Origin: an uncultured Holophagaceae bacterium
GTDB lineage: Bacteria; Acidobacteriota; Holophagae; Holophagales; Holophagaceae
Assembly: GCA_903884655.1 (NCBI GenBank)
Contig: CAISFO010000011.1
Coordinates: forward strand, 1 to 64,000
Direction: 5' to 3'
DNA: 64,000 nt
Shown here: piece by piece, positions 16,565-27,412 of the stretch
Numbering within the stretch: position 1 is the first letter of the stretch
How the letters are laid out: each line of letters starts with the position of its first letter
Notes under the pieces: model-generated
The model's database searches: none
Told to the model about the DNA's origin: nothing
What the model saw: the letters and a program-made list of their open reading frames with translations, nothing else
Made by a program: the position numbers and the translations under genes

Positions 16565-17040
16565 GGGAGGAGGTCTTCATCTCCACCCAGGATCTGCCCG
16601 CGCCCCGCGACGAGGTGTTCGCCTTCTTTTCGGATCCCGCCAATCTCGAGGCCCTCACCCCGCCCTGGTTGCGCTTCGAAGTGCTCACGCCGAAGCCGCT
16701 GCCGCGAGGCGAAGGCGCTCTCTTCGATTACCGCATCCGGGTGCGGGGCCTGCCCCTCCGCTGGCGCACCCTCATCGAGACTTTCGTGCCTGGGGAACAG
16801 TTCGTGGACCGCCAGATCGCAGGTCCCTACGCCCTCTGGCACCATACCCACCGCTTCGAGGACCTGCCACCAGCTGCCGATCTGCCAGGCGGCGGGACCC
16901 GCATGACCGATCAGGTCCGATACCGCCTGGGTTTCGGGATCTTCGGGCGCATCGTCACCGCACTCTGGGTGCGGCGCGACATCGAGCGGATCTTCGAGTA
17001 CCGGCGCCAAACCCTCGACCAGCGGTTCCAAGCCCGCTAG
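16561..17040 (+). CDS. SRPBCC ligand-binding-fold protein (COG4276-like)
   Basis: A 159-residue protein beginning at a GTG inside the stop of the preceding epimerase gene (GTGA overlap). The start FISTQDLPAPRDEVFAFFSD, the central YRIRVRGLPLRWRTLIETFV and the end RRDIERIFEYRRQTLDQRF match COG4276 ligand-binding SRPBCC proteins. In several other bacteria this domain is fused to, or encoded beside, a TIGR01777 protein. The tight coupling here supports a shared pathway, probably handling a hydrophobic ligand. The ligand is unknown. Confidence 0.85.
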   Translation: MREEVFISTQDLPAPRDEVFAFFSDPANLEALTPPWLRFEVLTPKPLPRGEGALFDYRIRVRGLPLRWRTLIETFVPGEQFVDRQIAGPYALWHHTHRFEDLPPAADLPGGGTRMTDQVRYRLGFGIFGRIVTALWVRRDIERIFEYRRQTLDQRFQAR

Positions 17041-17126
17041 GACAGGACTAGACTGGGCCCGGCAGGGAAGGCCCCTGCCCAAGGCCGGCGCGACCCGCGT
17101 GGTCCGCCTGTTGCGGTGGGGGATCC

Positions 17127-17495
17127 ATGTCTCCTCGAAGGCTCTTCCTGGGATTGCTTCTCCTGATGCAACTCGGGACCGGCTGCACCCCTGCACCTGA
17201 ACTCCAGCCCGCGCGGCCCGAGAAGCTTTTCCAGGGCATGCTGGCCTTCCTGGAGGACGGGAAGTGCACCCGGGAGCAGGTGCTGCTGCGACTGGGGCCA
17301 CCCATGGCCCAATTCGAGGGTGAGCGCATCCTGGCCTACGCCTTCAGGGAGGATGCCCAGGGCGAGTGGCGGCTGGAAGCCCGGGCCGTGGTCAGCGACG
17401 GACGGCTCAGCTACCCGCCGGGCACCTCCAGCCTCGTGCTCGTGTTCAGCGCAGACAGCGTCCTGCTCCGCCACAGCCTTGTGGTTGCCCGATGA
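17127..17495 (+). CDS. Small BamE/SmpA-like lipoprotein
   Basis: A 122-residue predicted lipoprotein with signal LFLGLLLLMQLGTGC (lipobox at Cys ~23). The segment CTREQVLLRLGPPMAQFEGE matches the helix-turn-strand start of the SmpA/OmlA (BamE) fold, in which TxxEVxxxLGxP is conserved. BamE is an accessory of outer-membrane beta-barrel assembly, but many proteins share this fold, so the role is not assigned. Its stop overlaps the ATG of the next lipoprotein (ATGA), which carries a second version of the same motif. Confidence 0.75.
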   Translation: MSPRRLFLGLLLLMQLGTGCTPAPELQPARPEKLFQGMLAFLEDGKCTREQVLLRLGPPMAQFEGERILAYAFREDAQGEWRLEARAVVSDGRLSYPPGTSSLVLVFSADSVLLRHSLVVAR

Positions 17496-18434
17496 AGTGC
17501 AGGCTGGTCCTGTTGATGGGCGGCCTTTTGCTGGCCGTCTCCTCGGCCTGCCTCGTCCTGCCCCTTCCGGCCTACAACCTCTCAGGAGGCCGAGGCATGG
17601 TGCGCGAGGTGGACCAGGCGGCTCTGGTCGAGGGGCAGACGACGCGGGAGGAGGTACTCCTGCGCCTGGGTGAACCGGACGATTTCCAGGCGAGCGGGTC
17701 CGTCTTCATCTACCGTTGGACGGTTGGCCGCGGGGTATGGGCCAGCGCGGGCGCCGGGGGCGGCGTCATCGAGCGGACCCACCTATTGCGCATGGAATTC
17801 GATGCCTCGGGTCATCTGGTCCGCCTCAACCGTCAGGCTGCCTTCGGCTCCCAGAGCGGGCCCTTGCTGGACAGAACCCAGGACCAGAGCTTCCGCGTCA
17901 CACTGCCGACCCGCGCCGAAGCGGCCGCTCCGGCAGGAGCCGCCCCTTCCATCAGGCTTGGCCCCGTCGAGGACCTGCGCCTTGACAAGGTCCGCCTTGG
18001 CACCCGGTCCGCGAACCAGCAGCAGATGGCGGATGTCTACCCCGAGCAGGATCCCGTTTCCCTCTTGGCCTCGGCTCTGGCGAACGAAGTCAGGGTGGCA
18101 GCTTTCCGGATCGCCCCAGACACAGCCGAAGCGAACCTCCACCTTCGCCTCAGGAAGTTCTGGGTGCACACCACGAACACGCTCCTCTACTGGGATGTCA
18201 TTGCCGACATCGACTGCGACCTGGTGGGATCACCAGCCCAAGCGGAAGCCCCTCCCCTGGTCCGCACCTTCACGGTCACCCGGCGGAAGCGCACCTACCT
18301 GTGGCCTTCAGTGCGCCTCTGCACGAGCGTCCTGTCGGAAGCGGTAGACGACTTGTTGACGAAAATTCGCGTCGACGCGATCTGGGCGGAGCTCCGGAAC
18401 CGACCTGCCCTCAAAGTGCCTGACTACCCACCGG

Positions 18435-20732
<2,298 letters not shown>

Positions 20733-20930
20733 CTGTCCATGCTACTAGTGGTGCCCGCGCGAAATAGCTGGATCATTCGCGCCATTCGTGGGCACCGCGT
20801 GTCAGGGGTCTGGGGAGAGGCTCCAGGTCTGTGAGCCTTTGCGAGCAGGAGCACGCCCTGCGTGCGATACCTGGAGGGCAGCGCACTTCGCCATCACCCA
20901 AGTTGATTCATTTGTCTCAGGCGAGGTGCA

Positions 20931-21287
20931 CTAGGGCGCGATGACCTTGCCCTTCTCGGCTTTGCGGAGGACCTCCTTCACCAGTAGCTGGATGTCGTCG
21001 TCCGTGAGCCGGTCCTTGAACGAGGGCATGACAACCCCGAAGAGGATGCCCTTGCGGATGGTCTTCACCATCTCCGCGTCCGTCTCCTTGGCCGCCTTGG
21101 CCGCATCCGTGAAGTCGAACCCGCCGAGCTTCTTCCCGTCAGGCATGTGGGCCGAGCCATCCGGCCCATGGCACTTCACGCAGTTGGCGGCGTAGAAGTC
21201 CTTGAGCTCACCAAGGCTCCTGGCCGGAGTCTGGGCCTGCAGGCCGGGAAGCAACAACAGGACCGGCAACAATACCATCCACCGCAT
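20931..21287 (-). CDS. Small periplasmic cytochrome c (class I)
   Basis: 118 residues from ATG 21287 (MRWMVLLPVLLLLPGLQAQ), which gives a clean Sec signal and has GAGG five bases upstream. A single haem site CVKCH lies at 36-40. The likely axial Met is in VVMPSFKDRLTDDDI near the C-terminus, a typical class I layout. It would carry electrons in the periplasm. A second small cytochrome gene lies upstream on the same strand, so both may be made together. Confidence 0.9.
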   Translation of the reverse strand: MRWMVLLPVLLLLPGLQAQTPARSLGELKDFYAANCVKCHGPDGSAHMPDGKKLGGFDFTDAAKAAKETDAEMVKTIRKGILFGVVMPSFKDRLTDDDIQLLVKEVLRKAEKGKVIAP

Positions 21288-21350
21288 GGGCGCCTCGTCA
21301 GGTGTTTGAACACACACTATGGCCCCGACGGCCGCACCTGCAAGGGAAAA

Positions 21351-21683
21351 TCACAGCTTTCTCCTCGTGGCCAGCCGCTGGACCACACTGGTCAGCAGGC
21401 GCCGGGCCTCGGGCTCGCTGAGCTGGCGCCGGAAGCCGGGCATGGCGCCCTTGCCACGAAGGATGGCCGCTACAAGAGCGGCCTCCTCCTGCCCCGCCAG
21501 CCAGCGGCCATCCGCGAGGTTCCGGCCCCCCAGTCGGGTGCCGTTCGGACCCCGCCCCGTGCCGTCGGTGCCATGGCAGACCGCGCAGTGCTGCACGAAA
21601 TAGCCTTTCAGGTCCTTGACCTCCGCGGACAGCGGGACGCCAAGGAGCGGCAGCATCAGCAGCAAGGCGACACGGGGAACCAT
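21351..21683 (-). CDS. Small periplasmic cytochrome c (class I)
   Basis: 110 residues from ATG 21683 (MVPRVALLLMLPLLGVPLSA). The haem motif CAVCH is at 33-37 and the likely axial Met lies in GAMPGFRRQLSEPEA. The spacing and size are like the neighbour at 20931, and the sequence between haem and Met is related (CHGxDGTxxxxxGxxLGG), suggesting a tandem duplication. No oxidase or reductase gene is adjacent, so the redox partner is unknown. Confidence 0.9.
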   Translation of the reverse strand: MVPRVALLLMLPLLGVPLSAEVKDLKGYFVQHCAVCHGTDGTGRGPNGTRLGGRNLADGRWLAGQEEAALVAAILRGKGAMPGFRRQLSEPEARRLLTSVVQRLATRRKL

Positions 21684-21729
21684 AGTCGAACCTACCATGC
21701 GGGCCACTCTGTCGTTAGGCTGGACCCAC

Positions 21730-21815
21730 GCGCCCGTGGCGGAATGGCAGACGCCGCGGACTTAAAATCCGCTGCCGGAAACGGCGTGCCGGTTCGAATC
21801 CGGCCGGGCGCACCA
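21730..21815 (+). tRNA. tRNA-Leu (anticodon TAA), CCA encoded
   Basis: An 86-base class II tRNA. The acceptor GCGCCCG pairs with CGGGCGC, followed by discriminator A and an encoded CCA. The D arm is GGCGGAATGGCAGACGCC-like, the anticodon stem-loop is GCGGA-CTTAAAA-TCCGC with anticodon TAA, the long variable arm is TGCCGGAAACGGCGT, and the T arm is GCCGGTTCGAATCCGGC. All stems pair. Confidence 0.97.
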
Positions 21816-21924
21816 AAGACCTGACGAGGTAAGTTCGATCATCCGAGCGCCTGTGGCATGACCTCCTCGCCGGGTCCCGATTCCGCGCCGTCCACCGGAC
21901 GGCGCTTCATCACCCGGCGGTCGG

Positions 21925-23625
21925 TCAGGTCTTGAACCGCGCCATGAGCGCGGTCAGGCCTCCGGCGGTGCGGACGAGGTCCTGGGTGGTGGCGGCGTTG
22001 CTGTCCACGGTCCCGGAGAGCTGGATGGCGGCGCTGGCGTTCTGGACCGCCTGCTGGGCGCCCAGTTCCACCTGCTTGGCCACTTCCTCGCTGGCCTTGG
22101 CCTGTTCGCCCGAGGCGGCCTCGATCTGGGTGGACATGGCGGCAATCTCGGTGACATTGTCCCGAATGTTCACCAGGGCCTGGACCACTTCCTGGACTGT
22201 GGCCTTGCCCTGGGCCACCGCGTGGTTGCTGCCTTCGATGAGGGTGGCGATCTCCCGGGCGGAGGCATCGCTGCGCTCGGCCAGCTTTCGCACTTCCTCG
22301 GCCACCACGGCGAAGCCCTTGCCCAGCTTGCCGGCCGTGGCCGCCTCGATGGCGGCGTTCAGGGACAGCAGGTTGGTCTGCCGGGCGATGTCCTGGATCA
22401 CCTGCACGGCGTTCACCATCTGGCTGGTGGCCTCTTCCACTTTTTCCATGGCGCGCATGGCCGCCTGGCCCGAGGCATCCGCCGTCTGGGCGGTACGGGC
22501 CGCCTCGCTGGATCGGCGGTGGCTGATATGGACGTGGTCGGCCACTTCCCGGACCGAGGCGGACAATTCAGTGATGGCGGAGGCCATGCGATCCGTGGAG
22601 GTGCGCTGGTCATCCGCGTTCCGGGCGATCTCGTGGCTGGTGCTCGCGATCTCATGGGTGGCCGAGGCGATCACGCCGCTGTTCAGGCGCACCCGCTCCG
22701 CGTCGAACCGGATGCGGTTGATGGTGTTCTTCAGATGAGCCTGCATGCGGCGCACGGTGACCATGAGGCTGGTCTTGTCCCCGGGCCGGGTGGGAATGTC
22801 CGTGCGCAGATCCCCCTCTGCCAGAGCCCGGGCCATGAAGAGGGCGTGTTTGGGGTCTCCCCCCAACTGGAAGTCGATGATCTGAGCGAGTTTGCCGAAA
22901 ATGACAAGGCCGGCCAGGGCCGCCAGAACAGCGCCCCCGCCCAGCACCCACAGGCCCATGGTGGACTGGGAGGAAATGCTGTCCAGCTTGGCATCCAGCT
23001 GCTTGAGTTCACCCCCGTCGAGCCTTGCCGCCTGGCCCGCGACCAGAGTCTTGACGGCGGCCACCTCTGAACGGGAATTCAGCAGGGCCATGGAGTTGAT
23101 CGCCGCCGCCAGGAAGAAGATCGCCAGCACCACGGAGGCCGCCGCCCAGACCCGTCCCCGCAACCCCATCTCCGGCATGGGAATCCAGATCTTCGGTTCG
23201 GGATCCTCCATGGGCTGGCCCGCACGGGCCCTGGCGTACATCCGCTCCGCTTCCTCGATCTGGGTGGCGGTGGGCTTGCTGCGGATGGACACATAGCCGA
23301 CGGTCTGCCCCTCTTCCTCGATGGCGGTCACGCTGGCATCCACCCAGTAGAAATCCCCGCTCTTGCACCGGTTCTTCACCATGCCCTGCCAGGGCTTCCC
23401 GGACTTGACCGTGCGCCACAGGTCCTCGAAGGCCGCCGGAGGCATGTCCGGATGCCGGACCAGATTGTGGGGCTGGCCGATCAGCTCCTCCTGGGAGAAG
23501 CCGCTGATGCGGATGAACTCCTCGTTCACGTACGTGATCACCCCCCGCAGATCCGTCGTGGAGACGATGAAGGCCCCCTCCGAAAGCTGGTGTTCCCTCT
23601 GGGTGACCGGCATATTGACGCGCAT
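21925..23625 (-). CDS. Aer-like PAS-domain methyl-accepting chemotaxis protein
   Basis: 566 residues from ATG 23625 (AGGGAG six bases upstream), which matches the usual Aer-type start MRVN-PVTQRE. An N-terminal PAS domain (about 15-125) contains [20 protein letters not shown] and the NLVRHPDMP segment common in Aer-type sensors. Two membrane helices follow (about 165-188 and 222-245), then a HAMP-like linker and a full chemotaxis signalling domain with hairpin [20 protein letters not shown]. In Aer proteins the PAS domain binds FAD and reports redox state; whether FAD is bound here is inference. It would feed the motor encoded by motAB at 56.4-57.9 kb. Confidence 0.92.
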   Translation of the reverse strand: MRVNMPVTQREHQLSEGAFIVSTTDLRGVITYVNEEFIRISGFSQEELIGQPHNLVRHPDMPPAAFEDLWRTVKSGKPWQGMVKNRCKSGDFYWVDASVTAIEEEGQTVGYVSIRSKPTATQIEEAERMYARARAGQPMEDPEPKIWIPMPEMGLRGRVWAAASVVLAIFFLAAAINSMALLNSRSEVAAVKTLVAGQAARLDGGELKQLDAKLDSISSQSTMGLWVLGGGAVLAALAGLVIFGKLAQIIDFQLGGDPKHALFMARALAEGDLRTDIPTRPGDKTSLMVTVRRMQAHLKNTINRIRFDAERVRLNSGVIASATHEIASTSHEIARNADDQRTSTDRMASAITELSASVREVADHVHISHRRSSEAARTAQTADASGQAAMRAMEKVEEATSQMVNAVQVIQDIARQTNLLSLNAAIEAATAGKLGKGFAVVAEEVRKLAERSDASAREIATLIEGSNHAVAQGKATVQEVVQALVNIRDNVTEIAAMSTQIEAASGEQAKASEEVAKQVELGAQQAVQNASAAIQLSGTVDSNAATTQDLVRTAGGLTALMARFKT

Positions 23626-23747
23626 GGATTTCTCCCTAGCCATAACCCGACCGAGCATGCCAAGGGCGCCTTTGCAGGCCGGATACCTCAACCGCTTCGG
23701 GAGAAAACCTGCGGAGCTTGATTTTCAGAGGCCCGTGACCCCATCCC

Positions 23748-24281
23748 TCACGGGAGCAGCTTGAGCAGCGGGATCAGGATCCCGTTGAACCGCTTCCAGC
23801 CGGACAGGTCTCCGTGCACCAGCCGCCGGACTTTCACCCAGTCATCCTCGGCGGCGGCCTTGGGGACGCCCTTCAGCATGAATTCATAGGCCAGAACCCG
23901 GGCGGCCACCGCCGGATCCAGGGCCAACTCGGGTTTCTCCACCAGATCCACCCCGACCAGCTTGCCAAACCGGGCGTAGGCAGAGCGTCCGACCAGGGGC
24001 ATGAAGCCCCGGCCGCAGTATTTCGCTCCGTCGCCCTGCTCCACATTGCCCAGGCTGCGATCGAAATCGTACATGCGGCGGAAGTAGGCTTCGCTGCCCG
24101 ATTCCTTCTCCGGGGCGAAGAGGTAGCTCTCCGAGCCAATCGAGGCGATCACCGCGACTTCCGTGGCGGGGTCGAGGATCTTCAGGGACTCCAGGGCCTC
24201 CACGATCATCGGCCAGTGGGCCTCCACATTCGCCCGGGGCGCGTGGAGGATGGTGGCGATGGTGTCCGCCTTGAAGTGCAT
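23748..24281 (-). CDS. GH19/chitinase-like lytic enzyme (endolysin-type)
   Basis: 177 residues from ATG 24281 (GGGAG six bases upstream). The segment YCGRGFMPLVGRSAYARFG matches the RGxxQLTGRxNYxxxG signature of GH19 and related lysozyme-like hydrolases. The likely catalytic Glu is in ASIGSESYLF, which corresponds to the HETG region of the family but with altered flanking residues. There is no signal peptide, as in phage endolysins that depend on a holin. It stands alone here, with no holin or phage genes, so it may be a domesticated phage lysin or serve cell-wall turnover. Activity is uncertain because the usual His before the catalytic Glu is replaced. Confidence 0.7.
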   Translation of the reverse strand: MHFKADTIATILHAPRANVEAHWPMIVEALESLKILDPATEVAVIASIGSESYLFAPEKESGSEAYFRRMYDFDRSLGNVEQGDGAKYCGRGFMPLVGRSAYARFGKLVGVDLVEKPELALDPAVAARVLAYEFMLKGVPKAAAEDDWVKVRRLVHGDLSGWKRFNGILIPLLKLLP

Positions 24282-24380
24282 GGCTGACTCCCAGTGGGAA
24301 GACGGGGGGCAAAGGGATGGGCAGGGCCAATCTACCACGGCCGGCCGAACTCGCAGCAGGGGACCTCCATCTGCGCTGGT

Positions 24381-25685
24381 CTAGACCAGTTCCGCCCCCA
24401 GGAAGTGGGGGCTCGCCAGCGTGACCCTGGCCCGCACGAGTTCTCCGAACGGGAGGTCACGGCCTGGTCCGGCCTTGAGGTGGATGGTCTTCCATTCGCC
24501 ACTATGGGCCAGCCACCAGCCAGCCTCGTTGGGGCCATGGGCCTCCACCCTCACCGGAATCTCCCGGCCCAGGAAGCGTTCGTTGCTGGCCTTCGTCAGC
24601 TCGGTCTGACGCTGCTGGAGGCGTGCCAGGCGGGCGGACTTCACCGCCATGGGCAAGTCGTCCTTGAGCCGCAGGGACGGCGTGCCTGGTCGGGGCGAGT
24701 AGATGAAGCTGAAGGAGGTGTCGAAGGCCACCTCGTCCAGCACCGTCATCGTGGCCTCGAAGTCTTCGTCGGACTCCCCAGGGAAGCCCACGATCAAGTC
24801 CGTGCAGAGGGACATGCGGGCCCGACCCTCACCCAGGTAGGCCAGGCGCTCCAGATACTCAGCCACGGTGTATTCCCGCAGCATGCGCTTCAGCACCCGG
24901 TCACTGCCGCTCTGCAGGGGCAGGTGGAGGAAGGGCGCCACCTTGGGATTCGTCACCAGCACCTGCGCCAGCTCCCGGGTGAAGTTCATGGGATGGCTGG
25001 TCATGAAGCGAATCCACTCCAGGCCGTCCACCTCGGACACGCGCTCCAGCAGCTCCGCAAAGGTGCAGCCGCCAGCGTAGCTGTTCACGTTCTGGCCCAG
25101 CAGTTCCACTTCGCGGTAGCCCCGGGCCACCAGCCCACGCACCTCCGCCAATACCGCTTCGAAGGGCCGATGGCGCTCGGCGCCCCGGGTGGTGGGCACG
25201 ATGCAGTAGGTGCAGGCGTGGTTGCAGCCCTCGGTGATGGTGACCAGGGCCTTGGCCGTGTCCCGGCGACGGGTCACCTCCGGCGGGAACAGGTGGTTGT
25301 CCGGATAGTCGTCCGTGTCCATCACCCTGGTCCTGCCTGCCTGGGCTTCGGCCACCAGGCGTGGCAGCTGTTTCAGGGCCATGGTGCCCAGCACGAAGTC
25401 GATGTGGGGCGCCCGCTTGAAGAGCGCGGCCTGCTCCTGCTGGGCCAGGCAGCCCGTCACGCCCACCAGGAGCGGCCGCCGCTTCTTCTCCTCACGGAGC
25501 CGGCCGAGCTCGGAATAGACCTTGTGCACGGCCTTCTCACGGATGGAGCAGGTGTTCAGCAGCACCAGCTCGGCCTCTTCGGCCGAACCCACTTCCTCGA
25601 AGCCCTCCGCCGACAGCAGCCCGGACAGCTTCTCGCCATCGTGGTCGTTCATCTGGCAGCCCCAGGTCTGGATGTGAAACTTCAT
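24381..25685 (-). CDS. miaB: tRNA-2-methylthio-N6-isopentenyladenosine synthase
   Basis: Radical-SAM methylthiotransferase that modifies A37 of tRNAs reading UNN codons. The N-terminal domain carries the three Cys ligands of the auxiliary [4Fe-4S] cluster (Cys10, Cys46, Cys79). The radical-SAM motif CNHACTYC gives Cys154, Cys158 and Cys161 and continues IVPTTRG, the MiaB signature. A TRAM RNA-binding domain occupies the last ~60 residues. The 434-residue length is standard. The tRNA-Leu(TAA) gene 2.6 kb away is a likely substrate, since it reads UUA. Confidence 0.95.
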   Translation of the reverse strand: MKFHIQTWGCQMNDHDGEKLSGLLSAEGFEEVGSAEEAELVLLNTCSIREKAVHKVYSELGRLREEKKRRPLLVGVTGCLAQQEQAALFKRAPHIDFVLGTMALKQLPRLVAEAQAGRTRVMDTDDYPDNHLFPPEVTRRRDTAKALVTITEGCNHACTYCIVPTTRGAERHRPFEAVLAEVRGLVARGYREVELLGQNVNSYAGGCTFAELLERVSEVDGLEWIRFMTSHPMNFTRELAQVLVTNPKVAPFLHLPLQSGSDRVLKRMLREYTVAEYLERLAYLGEGRARMSLCTDLIVGFPGESDEDFEATMTVLDEVAFDTSFSFIYSPRPGTPSLRLKDDLPMAVKSARLARLQQRQTELTKASNERFLGREIPVRVEAHGPNEAGWWLAHSGEWKTIHLKAGPGRDLPFGELVRARVTLASPHFLGAELV

Positions 25686-25837
25686 CGGTCAGCCCAAACC
25701 CCCAATTCTACTAGGAAGCCCGTCTCAACGCCTTCCAGATTGACCTCGGGCCGCTGGCGGGTGTATCCAGGGGCAGTTTTCCTGGCATCGCGCACCAAGG
25801 TGTCTGGGCCCATCAAAACCCCTTCGGAGGTTCGTCC

Positions 25838-27391
25838 ATGTCTGAACTCAGCCGCCGTGATCTCCTCAAGGCCGCAGCGGCCGCAGCAGCTGCGGTGGCT
25901 GTTCCCCGGTTCTCCCTGGCCGCCGTCGAGGGTGCCCCCTCCCACGGGTGGCAGTTCGCCTCGGCCACCGAAGTGGCCCGGGCCCTCCGTGCCAAACAGA
26001 TCTCCTCAGTGGAGATCACGCGCCTGGCGCTGGAGCGCATCGACCGCCTGAACCCGAGGCTCAACGCGGTGGTCACGGTGACCGCAGACCTGGCCATGAA
26101 GCGAGCGAGAGAGGCTGATGCCGCCCTGGCGAAGGGGGAGTTCTGGGGTCCGCTGCACGGTGTGCCTTGCACCATCAAGGACACCTTCGAAACGGAAGGG
26201 GTTCGCACCACTTCCGGGGCGCCCGAGCTGAAGGACCATGTCTCCAAGGTGGATGCCCTGGCTGTGGCCCGTCTGCGCTCCGCAGGCATGGTGCTGCTCG
26301 GAAAAACCAACACCCCGGCCTGGGCAGGCGACTGGCAGAGCCACAACGAGGTGTTCGGCACCACGAACAATCCGTGGGATCTCACCCGCACCCCAGGCGG
26401 TTCCACGGGCGGAGGTGCCGCAGCTCTGGCCGCGGGCCTGGGCTACCTGACCATCGGCAGCGACCTCGCAGGCTCCATCCGCATTCCGGCCCACTTCTGC
26501 GGAGTGTTCGGTCACAAGCCGACCCTGAACGTCGTCCCTTTCCGAGGCCACGTGCCGCCCATGCCAGGGGCCCACGTGGGACCGGTGGATTGGCCCGCCG
26601 TCGGCCCCCTGGCCCGCTCTGCGGAGGACCTCAGGCTGGCGCTCAGCATCCTTGGCGGGCCCTTGCCCGAAGATGCCCACGCCTACAGCTGGAAGCTCCC
26701 GCCGCCCAGGAAGCGCTCCATCCGCGACTACCGGATCGGATTCGCCCTAGATCATCCGCTCTGCCCCGTCACCGGGGAGGTCAGGGATCGTCTGGTGGCC
26801 TCCGTCGAGGCCCTGCGGAGTGCCGGTGCCCAACTGGAGGAGGGCTTCCCCAGGTCCGTGGATGTCCGCGAGCAGTACAAGACCTTCCTGGAGCTTCTTT
26901 GGCCCATGGACCTGGATGACGCCTCGCCGGAGGAGAAGGCGCGGGTCCGCGCCCTCAAACCTGCACCGGACGACCTCCTGACCCTGACGATGCGGCATGC
27001 CCTGGACGCCACGCCTGCGGAGAAGGCGACGCTCAGGAACCGCCGTGTGCCTATGCGACTGGCCTGGCAGCAGTACTTCCAGGACCATGACGCCTTCATC
27101 ATGCCGACCCACTTCCTGCCGGCCTTCCCCCACGATCACCGGGAGCCTCAGTGGGCACGGACCCTCGCGACGCCAGATGGCCCCCGCCCCTATTTCGATC
27201 AGAACATGTGGGCCGCCCTTCCGGTCATCACCGGACTACCCGCCACGGTGGCTCCCGTGGGCCACACGCCCAAGGGCCTGCCGGTGGGCATCCAGATCAT
27301 GGGGCCCTGGCTGGAGGATGCGACACCGATCTTCATCGCGGGCGTCCTGGAGCAGGCCTTCGGCTTCCAGATCCCGAAAGGGTTCGAGTAG
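25838..27391 (+). CDS. Tat-exported amidase-signature hydrolase
   Basis: 517 residues, starting at an ATG with GGAGG seven bases upstream. Residues 1-30 are a twin-arginine signal (SRRDLLKAAAAAAAAVAVPR), so the enzyme is folded before export to the periplasm. The amidase-signature Ser-cisSer-Lys triad is complete: Lys114 (TIKD), Ser189 (GGSTGGG) and Ser213 (LAGSIRIP). The family hydrolyses amides, from simple carboxamides to GatA-type transamidation; the exact substrate is not readable. It is not a GatA because it is exported and lacks gatB/C neighbours. Confidence 0.9.
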   Translation: MSELSRRDLLKAAAAAAAAVAVPRFSLAAVEGAPSHGWQFASATEVARALRAKQISSVEITRLALERIDRLNPRLNAVVTVTADLAMKRAREADAALAKGEFWGPLHGVPCTIKDTFETEGVRTTSGAPELKDHVSKVDALAVARLRSAGMVLLGKTNTPAWAGDWQSHNEVFGTTNNPWDLTRTPGGSTGGGAAALAAGLGYLTIGSDLAGSIRIPAHFCGVFGHKPTLNVVPFRGHVPPMPGAHVGPVDWPAVGPLARSAEDLRLALSILGGPLPEDAHAYSWKLPPPRKRSIRDYRIGFALDHPLCPVTGEVRDRLVASVEALRSAGAQLEEGFPRSVDVREQYKTFLELLWPMDLDDASPEEKARVRALKPAPDDLLTLTMRHALDATPAEKATLRNRRVPMRLAWQQYFQDHDAFIMPTHFLPAFPHDHREPQWARTLATPDGPRPYFDQNMWAALPVITGLPATVAPVGHTPKGLPVGIQIMGPWLEDATPIFIAGVLEQAFGFQIPKGFE

Positions 27392-27412
27392 GAGAGGTGC
27401 CTGCCCTTCAGG

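Noticed and set aside
25838..27391. GatA subunit of the tRNA amidotransferase
   Set aside because: It has a twin-arginine export signal and no gatB or gatC neighbour.
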